A stretch of DNA of 64,000 nucleotides from Streptomyces sp. MUM 178J. Its GTDB lineage: Bacteria; Actinomycetota; Actinomycetes; Streptomycetales; Streptomycetaceae. The notes under the pieces are model-generated. The model did not search any database, was not told the origin of the DNA, and was given only the letters and a program-made list of their open reading frames with translations. The stretch spans positions 62,001 through 126,000 of the forward strand of contig NZ_JADWYQ010000015.1 in assembly GCF_022414575.1 (NCBI RefSeq). The letters run 5' to 3'. Position 1 is the first letter of the stretch, and each line of letters opens with the position of its first letter. Made by a program: the position numbers and the translations under genes. Positions 42,604 through 51,296 of the stretch are shown here, piece by piece.

Positions 42604-43721
42604 CTTTCGAAGTGGCGGAGCCAGGTCCTGGCGATGGTGTCGCGGTCGGCCGCCGGCATCTCGTGCAGTCCGGGCTGGAGCCGCGCGTGGCTGAGTGCGG
42701 CGGTGGCGGCGAGTATCTCGGCCTGGACGAGGTGGATGTAGGTGCCGACGGCGGCGCCGTGCACGAAGTTGACGGCACCGCCGTCGGCGAGAACGTAAAA
42801 GTAGTGGCCGGTGACCTCGTACCGGGTCAACTGGGGTCCGACGGGCTGACGTTCGTAGAGGTCGCCGAGGCTGCCCAGTTCGAGTTCGTCCTCGGAGGAA
42901 GTCACCGATCCGAGGTACGCGCCGTTGCGCAGGGCGGCGAAATCCTCGTGCCGGAGGGCGAGATTGCCGGTGGCACACAGGACGAGATCCGCGTCGTGAA
43001 CGGCCTCGGTGGTGGACGCGCTGGTGTGGAAGCCGAGGGCGTGCGCCTGTACCCGCTTGACCGCGTCGTTGTCGTACACGGTGACGCGCAGGTCCTGGGC
43101 ACGCAGGGTCTGCGCAATCGAGCGACCGATCTTGCCGAAGCCGATGACGCAGGCGCTGCGGCTCGTGAGGATGTCCCCGCGGGCGCGGACGAGGGCGTCG
43201 GTAGAGAACACGATGGACCGGCCGACGAGGTGGTCCTCGCAGTCCTTGAGCGGTGAGCGGGCCACGGACACGACCGGGCACGGGAGCGAGCCGAGGGCCG
43301 CATACCGCTGGTGTCCGTTCTCGGTGTCTTCGACGACGCCGAGGATGCGGCCGGAGAACTTGTCCACGAGGGTGTCGAGGCTGGCTGCGAAATAACCGCC
43401 GATGTCGACCAGGACGACGTCCTGGCCGCCGGCCGTGTCCTCCAGGTAGTGCAGGGCCTGGGTCTCGTCGGTGAATCGCTCGCGGCTCAGGTCGTGGACC
43501 GGCAGGGTGCGGCGGACGGTGTCGAGGGTCGGCTGGTGAATCGACCGGGGCTTGGGGAGAACAGCGCCGATCGTGGACACCGCGGTCATGGCGCGCAAGA
43601 ACGCAGGTCGTTCCTGGAGCAGGTGCGTGATGACCAACGTCGTGATCGCCTGGCCAGCGGGGAACTGCGCGGTGATCCTTCGGAAGAAGGCGTCCAGCCG
43701 CGCTCGCTCGGGGGTCTCCAT
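42600..43721 (-). CDS. SAH-hydrolase-like NAD-binding enzyme
   Basis: ATG 43721 gives 373 residues, shorter than true S-adenosylhomocysteine hydrolase (about 430-490). The NAD-binding Rossmann motif is SACVIGFGKIGRSIAQTLRA (about 189-208). GRILGVVEDTENGHQRY corresponds to the GVxEETTTG region of AdoHcyase, and GAYLGSVTSSEDELEL to the later substrate segment. Such short homologues oxidise the 3'-hydroxyl of nucleosides in other pathways. In this cluster it might act on a nucleoside or sugar, which is an inference. Confidence 0.72.
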   Translation of the reverse strand: METPERARLDAFFRRITAQFPAGQAITTLVITHLLQERPAFLRAMTAVSTIGAVLPKPRSIHQPTLDTVRRTLPVHDLSRERFTDETQALHYLEDTAGGQDVVLVDIGGYFAASLDTLVDKFSGRILGVVEDTENGHQRYAALGSLPCPVVSVARSPLKDCEDHLVGRSIVFSTDALVRARGDILTSRSACVIGFGKIGRSIAQTLRAQDLRVTVYDNDAVKRVQAHALGFHTSASTTEAVHDADLVLCATGNLALRHEDFAALRNGAYLGSVTSSEDELELGSLGDLYERQPVGPQLTRYEVTGHYFYVLADGGAVNFVHGAAVGTYIHLVQAEILAATAALSHARLQPGLHEMPAADRDTIARTWLRHFER

Positions 43722-43752
43722 GAGCACTCCTCTCGTGATCCGACGGGTGCGC

Positions 43753-44751
43753 CTAGGCGGCACGGCTGTAGTCCGACACCGGGGAGGCCAGCGCCTGCAT
43801 GTGAGCGCGCAATCCGCTGTGGAGGTCGACGCGCGGCTGCCAGCCGAGGACCTCTCCCGCACGGCCGGGGTCGGCACGCGTGAGGAGGACGTCCCCGTTG
43901 CGCACGTGGTCCTGATGGAGCTGGATCTCGCGGCCGGTGAGGCTGTTGGCGATGTTGATCACGTCCAGCAGGGACGCGTTCGAGCCACCGCCGACGTTGA
44001 TGGTGCCGTGCGCGTTCGGGATGGTGCCGGCGGCGATCGTGGCGGCGACCACGTCGTCGATGTAGGTGAAGTCGCGGCGCTGGTGACCGTCTCCGTAAAG
44101 GCGCAGAGGTTGTCCGGTCAGGGCGGCGTACAGGGCGCGGTGGGTGAACATGTCGGCACGCTGCCGGGGGCCGTAGACGGTGAAGTACCGCAGGGCGACC
44201 ACGCTGGGGCCGACGGGGCGCTCGGCGTAGGCGAGACAGAGCTGCTCCTCGGCCAGCTTGGTCACGGCGTACGGGGAAGCAGGGTTGGGGCGGTCGGTCT
44301 CGCGACTCGCGTCGCCGTCGGTCGGGCCGTAGACGCTGGAGGAGGAGGCTACGACGAGCCGGGATACGCCGATCCGGGTGGAGGCTTCGAGGACGCGGTG
44401 GGTGGCCAGCACGTTGGACGCGAGGTAGTCGCCGAACTGCGGTCCCCACGAGGGCCGTACGCCGGGGATGCCGGCGAGGTGGAAGACGGTGTCGGCGTCG
44501 ATCAGGAGCGGGTCGATCGCGCAGTGGAGGAGGTCGGCCGTGACGTGGTGATATCCCGGGCGCCCCCGCAGCGCGGCGAGGTTGGCGGCGGCCGTCGGGT
44601 CGGTAGACGGGTCTCGGCGGTCCACGCCAATCACGGTGGTGCCGGCCTGGACGAGGGCGTGGGCGAGGTGGGAGCCGATGAATCCGGCGGAGCCGGTCAC
44701 CACGGCCCGTCGGGGGGAAGCGTTGGTCGGGGGCTGCTCGTGCTGTGGCAC
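43753..44751 (-). CDS. NAD-dependent nucleotide-sugar epimerase/dehydratase
   Basis: GTG 44751 follows GGAGATCTCC; 332 residues, normal for extended SDRs. VVTGSAGFIGSHLAHAL binds NAD (about 15-31). The catalytic set is SSSSVYG and SPYAVTKLAEE (YxxxK). GDGHQRRDFTYIDDVV and INVGGGSN are UDP-sugar epimerase signatures. It most resembles UDP-glucose or UDP-glucuronate 4-epimerases. It should prepare a sugar for the cluster's glycosyltransferase. Confidence 0.84.
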   Translation of the reverse strand: MPQHEQPPTNASPRRAVVTGSAGFIGSHLAHALVQAGTTVIGVDRRDPSTDPTAAANLAALRGRPGYHHVTADLLHCAIDPLLIDADTVFHLAGIPGVRPSWGPQFGDYLASNVLATHRVLEASTRIGVSRLVVASSSSVYGPTDGDASRETDRPNPASPYAVTKLAEEQLCLAYAERPVGPSVVALRYFTVYGPRQRADMFTHRALYAALTGQPLRLYGDGHQRRDFTYIDDVVAATIAAGTIPNAHGTINVGGGSNASLLDVINIANSLTGREIQLHQDHVRNGDVLLTRADPGRAGEVLGWQPRVDLHSGLRAHMQALASPVSDYSRAA

Positions 44752-44786
44752 GGAGATCTCCAGAGTGGTGTCGTCTAAGGGGCTGG

Positions 44787-45623
44787 TCAGGTGAGCCGGG
44801 ACAGGACGGTTCTGCCGTGCGCGCTGAGCGCGGCGTCGTTCTCTTGGTGGCCCTTGACCAGGGCTGTGGCCGCCTCGATGGCGCCGAAGGACTCCAGGAG
44901 GCGTCGTTCGAGGTCGTTGGGTGAGCGTCCGTAGCCGTCGAAGAAGGCGGTGCGGAGGTGGGGGGCGGCCTGCCAGCGTCGGAATTCGAGCCGGGCGAAG
45001 TCGCGGACCCTGGCATCGCGTCGCATGTGCTCGAAGTCGTAGATGCTGAAGGTGTCGCCGAGCAGCCAGTTGCGCGGCTGGTAGTCGAGGTGGCAGATCG
45101 CGCTGTCCATGTGGCTGGTGCCCAGGATGACCGCGTGGTGCTTCAGCAGGTTCTCCTCGGCCGCGTCGAGCAGATCGGCGTGGACGGCCCGGTCGATCCA
45201 CCCCTGGAACCGCTCGGCGAGTGAGGCGCCGACGGCACCGCCCTGGGGCATGGCCGTGGCTCGGTGCAGCTTGCCCAGCACGTGCCCGGCCTCGTGGTGG
45301 GCCAGCTCCTCCTCCGGCGAGCCCGGAGCGAAGGCGTCCGCCGGTTCACCTGCGAGTGCGGTGAGCAGCAGGGTGCGGGTGGCATCATCCCGGCCGACCA
45401 ACACCGGTGCATGGCCGGTCAGATGGGTGACCCACGCCCCGTAGGCGTGGAGTTCTCCGGCGTACCGGTCTCGCTCCGCGTGCTGCTTCGCGATGTACTG
45501 ACGCCCGTCACCGGCCACCAGGCGTACGACGCGGGGCGGGAGCGCGGGGTCCGCAGCGATGTCGACTGTGCCGAGGAGGAGGTGCGCCAGTTGTACCCGG
45601 GGGTCGCGCGAGGTCGCGATCAC
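44787..45623 (-). CDS. APH-type phosphotransferase 1
   Basis: 278 residues from GTG 45623, overlapping the previous stop. The kinase-like fold is shown by QYIAKQHAERDRYAGELHAY (Lys strand), the Brenner-type loop ICHLDYQPRNWLL and metal-binding SIYDFEHMRRDARVRDFARL. Aminoglycoside phosphotransferase-family enzymes phosphorylate small hydroxyl compounds. Within this cluster it could act on a sugar or nucleoside, or give self-protection by phosphorylating the product. Confidence 0.76.
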   Translation of the reverse strand: MIATSRDPRVQLAHLLLGTVDIAADPALPPRVVRLVAGDGRQYIAKQHAERDRYAGELHAYGAWVTHLTGHAPVLVGRDDATRTLLLTALAGEPADAFAPGSPEEELAHHEAGHVLGKLHRATAMPQGGAVGASLAERFQGWIDRAVHADLLDAAEENLLKHHAVILGTSHMDSAICHLDYQPRNWLLGDTFSIYDFEHMRRDARVRDFARLEFRRWQAAPHLRTAFFDGYGRSPNDLERRLLESFGAIEAATALVKGHQENDAALSAHGRTVLSRLT

Positions 45624-46276
45624 GGGGTCGGCTCCGGCGTGAGGAGGCTGAGGTGCTCGGTGTCGTTGTGCCGGTCGAGCATCCAGCGGGTCTGGCCCAG
45701 GCGGTTGCGGTGGTGCTGCCAGCGGGTGATCGAGGCATGGTTGTGGGTGAATCCGGCGGGCGAGCCGATCGGGATGCCGAGCAGCAGGGTGTGCGCGGTG
45801 ATCACCGTCTCCCCGTGGGCGGCGAAGACGACGCGCTTGCCGTGGTTCTCCTCGATGAGCTGGCTCAGGTTCCTGCTGGCGCGCTTCAGGAACCCGTTCC
45901 AGGTGTCGGAGCCGTTGGCCCAGGGCGTGTCGGGGTGGGCGTGCGGCCCGCCGTCGGCGGCCGTCTTCACCGCGTCCCAGGACTGGCCGTCGGCGTCGCC
46001 GTGGACCGGGCCGTCGAGTCGCTCATCGTGGAGCACAGGGATCTGGAGCGTCTGGGCGATGATCTCGCCGGTCTGGACGAGGCGAATCCGCGGGCCGGTG
46101 TAGATGACGTCGAAGGGCTTCTTCAGGTGCTCGGTGGCCAGGCGGCGTGCGGCCTGTTCGGCTTGGGCGTACCCGAGGTTGGTCAGGCCGGAGCAGGTGC
46201 GCGGGCCCCCGACCAGGCCGTCGGCGTTGCACTGGGCCTGGCCGTGCCGGACGAAGACGAGTTCGGTGGTGATCAT
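45620..46276 (-). CDS. Histidine phosphatase family enzyme
   Basis: ATG 46276; 218 residues. The RHG motif is LVFVRHGQAQCNADG (about 6-20), and the second catalytic His is in VVFAAHGETVITAHTLLLG. IYTGPRIRLVQTGEIIAQTL is the usual middle. The family (phosphoglycerate mutase-like) removes phosphate from sugars or nucleotides. Coupling on both sides by four-base overlaps ties it to the two phosphotransferases, so phosphate addition and removal may frame one step. Confidence 0.82.
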   Translation of the reverse strand: MITTELVFVRHGQAQCNADGLVGGPRTCSGLTNLGYAQAEQAARRLATEHLKKPFDVIYTGPRIRLVQTGEIIAQTLQIPVLHDERLDGPVHGDADGQSWDAVKTAADGGPHAHPDTPWANGSDTWNGFLKRASRNLSQLIEENHGKRVVFAAHGETVITAHTLLLGIPIGSPAGFTHNHASITRWQHHRNRLGQTRWMLDRHNDTEHLSLLTPEPTP

Positions 46277-47031
46277 GAGGCTCCTCGGTGCGTGAAACGG
46301 AGGGGCAGGCTGTAGTGGTAGCCGTTGCGGCCGACGTACGGGGCGGTGAGCACGGCGTGCAGGCTCAGGAAGCTGTCGAGCTGGCCCCGGTCCGTCGTGC
46401 CCAGCCGGGCGTCGTAGCGTCGGGCTGCCGAGTTGTACGCGAGCAGGGCGGTAGTGACGGCTTGGTCCGTGAGCGGCCCGTAGGTCAGGTGGAGCGTCGC
46501 GACGAGCTTGGCGAGGTCGTAGCCCAGCGGGGCGAGGGACAGGTCGTCGGTGTCGACGGCGACGATGTCTTGTGCGGTGATGATGAAGTTCCGCGGGTTG
46601 CTGTCCTTGTAGAAGGCGCACGGGCCCTCGGCGGTCGCCTGCAGCAGGCCGAGCATCGCGTGTAGGGCCGTCTTGTTGAGCAGGTAGCCCTGCTCGTGGC
46701 GTCGCCGTAGAGCGACCTTCCGGGGACCGAGGTAGTCGTCAAACTGCGTGCCGTCCTCGAAGTGGTGCGGGGTGTCCAGCGACGCGGAGTGCAGGTCGCT
46801 GGCCCAGGCGGCGCCGTGGGCGTGGCCGAGCAGTTCCGCCACGCGCGGGAGGTCCTCGGGACGTACGGGGCGGCCCTCGATCCGTTCGAACGTCAGGAAC
46901 CGCGGTCCGGCAGTGTGGAGGGCTGGCTGCCGCAGCGGCTTGGCGTGCGCGGTGAGCCATCGGTAGTGGCGCACCGCCCCCGCCGCGCGCTCCGGTTCCG
47001 CGTAGTGCTTGGTGAACGAGGCGGGGCTCAT
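46273..47031 (-). CDS. APH-type phosphotransferase 2
   Basis: 252 residues from ATG 47031, overlapping the methyltransferase stop. LTFERIEGRPVRPEDLPRVA, CAFYKDSNPRNFIIT (catalytic loop, with Asp and Asn but a Lys-Asp-Ser variant of HxD) and VAVDTDDLSLAPLGYDLAKL (metal loop) show the kinase-like fold. The HGD histidine is replaced, so activity is not certain. It is unrelated in close sequence to the APH protein two genes on. Confidence 0.68.
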   Translation of the reverse strand: MSPASFTKHYAEPERAAGAVRHYRWLTAHAKPLRQPALHTAGPRFLTFERIEGRPVRPEDLPRVAELLGHAHGAAWASDLHSASLDTPHHFEDGTQFDDYLGPRKVALRRRHEQGYLLNKTALHAMLGLLQATAEGPCAFYKDSNPRNFIITAQDIVAVDTDDLSLAPLGYDLAKLVATLHLTYGPLTDQAVTTALLAYNSAARRYDARLGTTDRGQLDSFLSLHAVLTAPYVGRNGYHYSLPLRFTHRGAS

Positions 47032-47879
47032 GCCGGCTCTCCTCCCTCCTTCGGCTGGGCGACGACGAAGGTGATCCGGGACCGGGTGGTCAGCGGCTGG
47101 TCGGGAAGGAACTCGTGCAGGGTCGCCGCCAGGGCACCGGGGTTGCCGTACAGGCCGGGCGCCAGGTCGTACTTGGGGTTGGTGGCCAGGTACTGCGCCG
47201 TGTGGTCGTGGCCGTCGAAGGTGAAGACGTGCTCCTCGTCCAGGACGGCGATCACGTCGAGCGAGGAGGCGGCCACGTCTGCGAGGTTGCCGCTGTGGGC
47301 TGCGGTGTAGAGGCTCTCATGCTGGGCGGCATGCGGATCGAGGCCGGCGGCGGCGACCAGCTGGTCCATCTCCCGGTAGCTGTCGAGGCCTTTCGTGACG
47401 AGCACGGCCACACCATCGGGGGCGAGGACCCTGGCGATCTGTCCGACGACGTCCTGGGGGCGCGGCGAGTGGTAGAGGCAGAACGCCGCGGCGACGATGT
47501 CGCTCGACCCGTCGGGCAGAGGGAGGTCGTGGAAGTCGCCTTCGACGAAGTCCACCGTGCTGTCGGGCAGGTCCTTGGTGCGCTCGCGGGCCTGGGCGAG
47601 CAGGGAGGGGGCGGCGTCCAGACCCACGAGGCGCTCGGGCCGGAGCTGCTCGGCGATGACGAGGCTGCTCGTGCCGCGACCGCAGCCGATGTCGAGCACC
47701 ACGCCGAGCCGGTCGGGCCGGGCGTGGTGGGTCTGCACCAGGCTGACGATCGTCTCGGGCACCGGGTGGCCGGCGGTCTTGGCGCGCATCAGGGCGCTGG
47801 TGCGCCCGGCCAGCCGAGAGGCCTGTCCGTACAGCTCCGACTGTCGGGCGGGGTCCAGGAACGGGTTGGGCGCGTTCAT
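47028..47879 (-). CDS. SAM-dependent methyltransferase
   Basis: 283 residues. Motif I is GVVLDIGCGRGTSSLVIA (about 59-76), with LVGLDAAPSLLAQARERT and the IVAAAFCLYHSPRPQDVVGQ and VLAPDGVAVLVTKG motifs of class I enzymes (Methyltransf_11/25). The substrate cannot be read. Located between the small kinase and the second phosphotransferase, it probably decorates the sugar or base. Confidence 0.82.
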   Translation of the reverse strand: MNAPNPFLDPARQSELYGQASRLAGRTSALMRAKTAGHPVPETIVSLVQTHHARPDRLGVVLDIGCGRGTSSLVIAEQLRPERLVGLDAAPSLLAQARERTKDLPDSTVDFVEGDFHDLPLPDGSSDIVAAAFCLYHSPRPQDVVGQIARVLAPDGVAVLVTKGLDSYREMDQLVAAAGLDPHAAQHESLYTAAHSGNLADVAASSLDVIAVLDEEHVFTFDGHDHTAQYLATNPKYDLAPGLYGNPGALAATLHEFLPDQPLTTRSRITFVVAQPKEGGEPA

Positions 47880-47910
47880 GCTGCACCCCCTGACCGGGGG
47901 CGCAGACCGG

Positions 47911-48420
47911 TCAGGACTGCTCGGCGGCGACCTTCCGCAGCCAGCGGCGCGTCTGACGCCGGTTGGCCAGCAGCACCACGTCGGTGCCGGAGCCGAACTC
48001 CTCGATCTTCGCCATCACGCGGGGCCGCATCTTGCGCCGGTACGTGGCGACGTACTTGATCACGCCCCAGTGGATGCGGTTGTGCACCCCGTTGCCCTTG
48101 TGCCCGGCCCCGTGCCGGATCTGCCGGGAGAAGATCCCGTACAGCGCCGCCACGGTCGACACGTCCATCAGGACCACCGTGTCGCAGGCTTCGAGCCGTA
48201 CCTGCAGCGTCGAGTTGTAGTTGCCGTCGATCACCCACCGCGGTTGCGCGACGAGCTCGCGCTGGACGTCGGTGAACTTGTCCATGGGCAACGCGTTCCA
48301 CTCGTCGTCGTAGAACGCGGCGTCCAGGTGCGTCACCGGGGCGTCGAGGATCCTGCCCAGTTCGCGGGCCACGTGGGATTTGCCGCTGCCTCCGCAGCCG
48401 ACGATGGCGACCTTTTTCAT
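47911..48420 (-). CDS. Small P-loop kinase (FlaR/adenylate-kinase-like)
   Basis: ATG 48420 gives 169 residues. Walker A is VAIVGCGGSGKSHVARELGR, followed by APVTHLDAAFYDDEW and WVIDGNYNSTLQVRLEACDT, the topology-modulation/FlaR group of P-loop kinases. The C-terminus is basic (YVATYRRKMRPRVMAKIEEF). This group is thought to phosphorylate small molecules or nucleotides. A role as nucleotide kinase in this cluster is possible. A 96-base gap separates it from the glycosyltransferase upstream and may hold an internal promoter. Confidence 0.75.
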   Translation of the reverse strand: MKKVAIVGCGGSGKSHVARELGRILDAPVTHLDAAFYDDEWNALPMDKFTDVQRELVAQPRWVIDGNYNSTLQVRLEACDTVVLMDVSTVAALYGIFSRQIRHGAGHKGNGVHNRIHWGVIKYVATYRRKMRPRVMAKIEEFGSGTDVVLLANRRQTRRWLRKVAAEQS

Positions 48421-48516
48421 GGTGCTCCAGCGTAGAGAGGTTCGGGTGTCCGGCGGACCCATCCTCCGGGACGCGCCCGGAGGATCCGCGCGCCGTGGTC
48501 GATCGAGCGGTCTGCA

Positions 48517-49569
48517 TCAGGCAGCTCCCCGCTCGGTCACCGTGGTCTGGAGGAGGCCGTGCAGGACGGACTCCAGGGTGTTGACCTGCTTGCACAGGCC
48601 GAACAGGCGCAGGCGGTCCACACATGCGGCGATCAGGGCGCCGTGCTGCTCGGTGCCGGCGATTTCGCTCAGGTAGGAGAGGCGTTCGAGGACGTCGTCG
48701 CCGGAGCGCACGACCAGTTCCTTGGGGACGAACCGGTCGGCGAAGCGGATGTCCGCCGGGGCCAGCGGCAGGCAGCCGGCGAGCACGGCCTCGAAGATGC
48801 GCTGGGTCATTTGCCCGACGGCGGCGTACCGCTCGGGCAGCATGAGCACCGTGGCCAGGGACCGGCCGTAGACGCCGGCGGCGTCCTCGAACGGGATCCG
48901 GCCCGCGAACCGGACGTGCGGCCAGCGGCCGGTCTTGGTCCACTTCCCGGCGACCAGGTGCTCGACGCGGGCGGCTGCCGGGGCGAAGAAGCGGTCGAAG
49001 GACTCGTCGCGGTCGTACTGATTGCCCACGTAGCCGAGCGCGAGATCCCGGGGCTGCGCCGCCAGGGTGAGGGCATCGGCCTGGGCGAGGAGGTCCTCGG
49101 CGACGGGGAAGAGCAGCGAGTGCGCTCCGGGGGTTGGCGCGAGCGCGGCCTCGCAGACGCGGGTGTGGGCTGTACGGCGCCACACGCTCTCGGCGCGCAG
49201 GGTGCGGTCCTTGTCCCAGATGACGGTGGGCGTCCGGTGCCGGGCCGTGTAGTGGTTGATGAGCTGGGCCTGCCGGTGGAGGTCGCAGGTGTGCCCCTCG
49301 CTGCCGCACACGGTGGTGTTGCGGCCGGGGATCGCCCAGCGCCACTCCAGGAACAGAGCGTCGATGCCGGGCAGGCCGTCGTCGAAGGTGTACGCGCCGC
49401 CGAGGTCGTCATCGGCTTCGAGGCGGTCACGGTCGGGCTGGAGGAAGACGATCTCGTGACCGCGGGCAAGGAGGGCGTCGATGAAGGGGCGGCGGTGGCT
49501 GCGGCCTCCGTCAGGGGTGTCGGTGACGCCGTTGCCGAGGAAGCCCCAGAAGCTGTACCCGATCTTCAT
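48517..49569 (-). CDS. Glycosyltransferase-like protein (GT-B, CgeB-type)
   Basis: ATG 49569 overlaps the carbamoyltransferase stop (ATGA); 350 residues. KIGYSFWGFLGNGVTDTPDG and DALLARGHEIVFLQPDRD form the N-terminal Rossmann half. VRFAGRIPFEDAAGVYGRSL, LPERYAAVGQMTQRIFEAVL and AGCLPLAPADIRFADRFVP form the donor-binding half, as in CgeB/DUF3880 glycosyltransferases. The donor is unknown; the epimerase product or a CMP-sugar are candidates. Confidence 0.75.
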   Translation of the reverse strand: MKIGYSFWGFLGNGVTDTPDGGRSHRRPFIDALLARGHEIVFLQPDRDRLEADDDLGGAYTFDDGLPGIDALFLEWRWAIPGRNTTVCGSEGHTCDLHRQAQLINHYTARHRTPTVIWDKDRTLRAESVWRRTAHTRVCEAALAPTPGAHSLLFPVAEDLLAQADALTLAAQPRDLALGYVGNQYDRDESFDRFFAPAAARVEHLVAGKWTKTGRWPHVRFAGRIPFEDAAGVYGRSLATVLMLPERYAAVGQMTQRIFEAVLAGCLPLAPADIRFADRFVPKELVVRSGDDVLERLSYLSEIAGTEQHGALIAACVDRLRLFGLCKQVNTLESVLHGLLQTTVTERGAA

Positions 49570-51296
49570 TTGGTGATCCACCGCCCTTCGAGGAGCAGGG
49601 CGTCGAGGCCGGAGTTGGCCAGGCAGTCCAGGGCCATCTCGGGCGTCCCGCAGATCGGCTTGCCCTTGACGTTGAGGGAGGTGTTGATCAGCACGGGGAT
49701 GCCGGTTCGGCGGCCGAAGGCGGTCAGCACCGCGTGCATGAACGGGTTCTGCGACCGGGTGACGGTCTGCAGGCGGCAGGTGCCGTTGGCGTGCACGATG
49801 GCCGGCACCCGCTCGCGCGTCAGGTCCGTCACCCCGGAGGCCATGGACATGTACGGGGCCGGCTGGCCGAGGGTGAAGAACTCGGCGGCTCGCTCGGCCG
49901 GGACCATAGGGGCGAAGGGCCGGAACGCTTCGCGGAACTTCACGGTGGCGTTGAGCCGCTCGACGACGCCGGGCTCCAGCGGGGAGGCGAGGATCGAGCG
50001 GTTGCCCAGGGCACGCGGCCCGGCCTCAACCCCTCCCTGGAACAGTCCGGCGATCACGCCGTGGGCGAGCTGGTCGGCGAGGAACTCGGCGGTCTCGATA
50101 CCGAGGGTCTTCTGGCGGAGGCCGGGCCAGGGTGCCAGGTCGAGGGGCTGGTCCTCGTAGGAGGGGCCGAGGTAACAGTGGCGGGCGATGCCGGCGACCG
50201 GGCGAGGGCTGCGCCCATCGACATGCACGGCGAGGGCGGCCCCGATGGCGGTTCCGGCGTCTCCGGGCGCCGGCGGGACGAACACCTCGTCGAAGATGTC
50301 AGCCTCGATGATCTTCCCGATACTGACGCAGTTCGTGGCGACGCCGCCGCCCACACACAGGCGCCGGGAGCCGGTGAGCACACGGGCGCGGCGGGCAAGG
50401 TGAACCATCACCTGCTCGGTCCGCTCCTGAAGGGCAGCCGCCAGGTCTCGGTGGACGTCGGTGAGCGGTTCGCTCGGGTGCCGCTCGGGGCAGGTCTCGG
50501 CGACGAACCGCCGGGATGTCCTCGGGTATCCCGAGGTGAGGGTGCGCGTCGGGAAGTAGCCGGGGTGGATGCGGAAGCCCGTGGCCGTCGTGCGGACGGC
50601 CGTGGTGAACAGGTGGCGAAAGCGGACGGGGTCACCGAGGGCGGCCAGCGCCATGACGGTGCCCTCCTCGTCGCCCCGGCGCCAGCCCAGGTGCTCGGTG
50701 ACGGCGCCGTACACGTAGCCGAGGGAGGCCGGGTCGTTGATCGCTTCCAGGGTCTGCACGCGGGGGCGCTGAACGCCGTGACCGTGGGCGATGGTGGTGG
50801 TCTGCCGCTCGCCGAGGCTGTCGACCACGAGAACGGCAGCTTCCTCCCAGCCGGAGGCGGCGAAGGCCGTCAGCTGGTGGGCGCGGTGGTGCAGGACCGG
50901 TGTGACGCGGGCCGAGGGGAACTGGCTGCCGAGGACGCGCAGCCGCCGCCGGGTCCGCAGGGCGACCTTGGCGAACCCGTGGGCGCGGGCCAGGCTCCGG
51001 TCGCGTGTCATCGGCGAGAGCGCCATGCGCAGGGCAGCGGGCGACTCGGCGAGGTAGCGGCCGGGCTGGAAGTTGTAGGCGACGGCGTCCACGTCGGTGG
51101 CACTCAGCTTGGCCTGGTCGAGGAGCCATCCCACGGCGCGGGCCGGGTAGAGCTTGGTGTGCTTCTGCTCGGAGAGGCGTTCCTCCTCGACGAAGCCGAC
51201 GAGTTCGCCGTCCACGAGAAGGGCGGCCGAGGAATCGTGGGTGTACGAGCACAGGCCGAGGATCACGGAGGGGTTGCGCTTCATGGCGGTGGTCAC
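49566..51296 (-). CDS. O-carbamoyltransferase (NodU/CmcH/TobZ family)
   Basis: GTG 51296 overlaps the TS-like stop; ATG 51284 (MKRNPSVILG) is the alternative start. About 576 residues, the family length. The N-terminal kinase-fold domain begins LCSYTHDSSAALLVDGELVG with VEEERLSEQKHTK, and has HHRAHQLTAFAASGW and LCVGGGVATNCVS. The C-terminal YrdC-like half has GGVEAGPRALGNRSILASP, FREAFRPFAPMVP and IPVLINTSLNVKG. These enzymes move a carbamoyl group from carbamoyl phosphate through carbamoyl-AMP to a hydroxyl. The adjacent hydroxymethylase suggests that hydroxyl may be on the base. Confidence 0.88.
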   Translation of the reverse strand: MTTAMKRNPSVILGLCSYTHDSSAALLVDGELVGFVEEERLSEQKHTKLYPARAVGWLLDQAKLSATDVDAVAYNFQPGRYLAESPAALRMALSPMTRDRSLARAHGFAKVALRTRRRLRVLGSQFPSARVTPVLHHRAHQLTAFAASGWEEAAVLVVDSLGERQTTTIAHGHGVQRPRVQTLEAINDPASLGYVYGAVTEHLGWRRGDEEGTVMALAALGDPVRFRHLFTTAVRTTATGFRIHPGYFPTRTLTSGYPRTSRRFVAETCPERHPSEPLTDVHRDLAAALQERTEQVMVHLARRARVLTGSRRLCVGGGVATNCVSIGKIIEADIFDEVFVPPAPGDAGTAIGAALAVHVDGRSPRPVAGIARHCYLGPSYEDQPLDLAPWPGLRQKTLGIETAEFLADQLAHGVIAGLFQGGVEAGPRALGNRSILASPLEPGVVERLNATVKFREAFRPFAPMVPAERAAEFFTLGQPAPYMSMASGVTDLTRERVPAIVHANGTCRLQTVTRSQNPFMHAVLTAFGRRTGIPVLINTSLNVKGKPICGTPEMALDCLANSGLDALLLEGRWITK

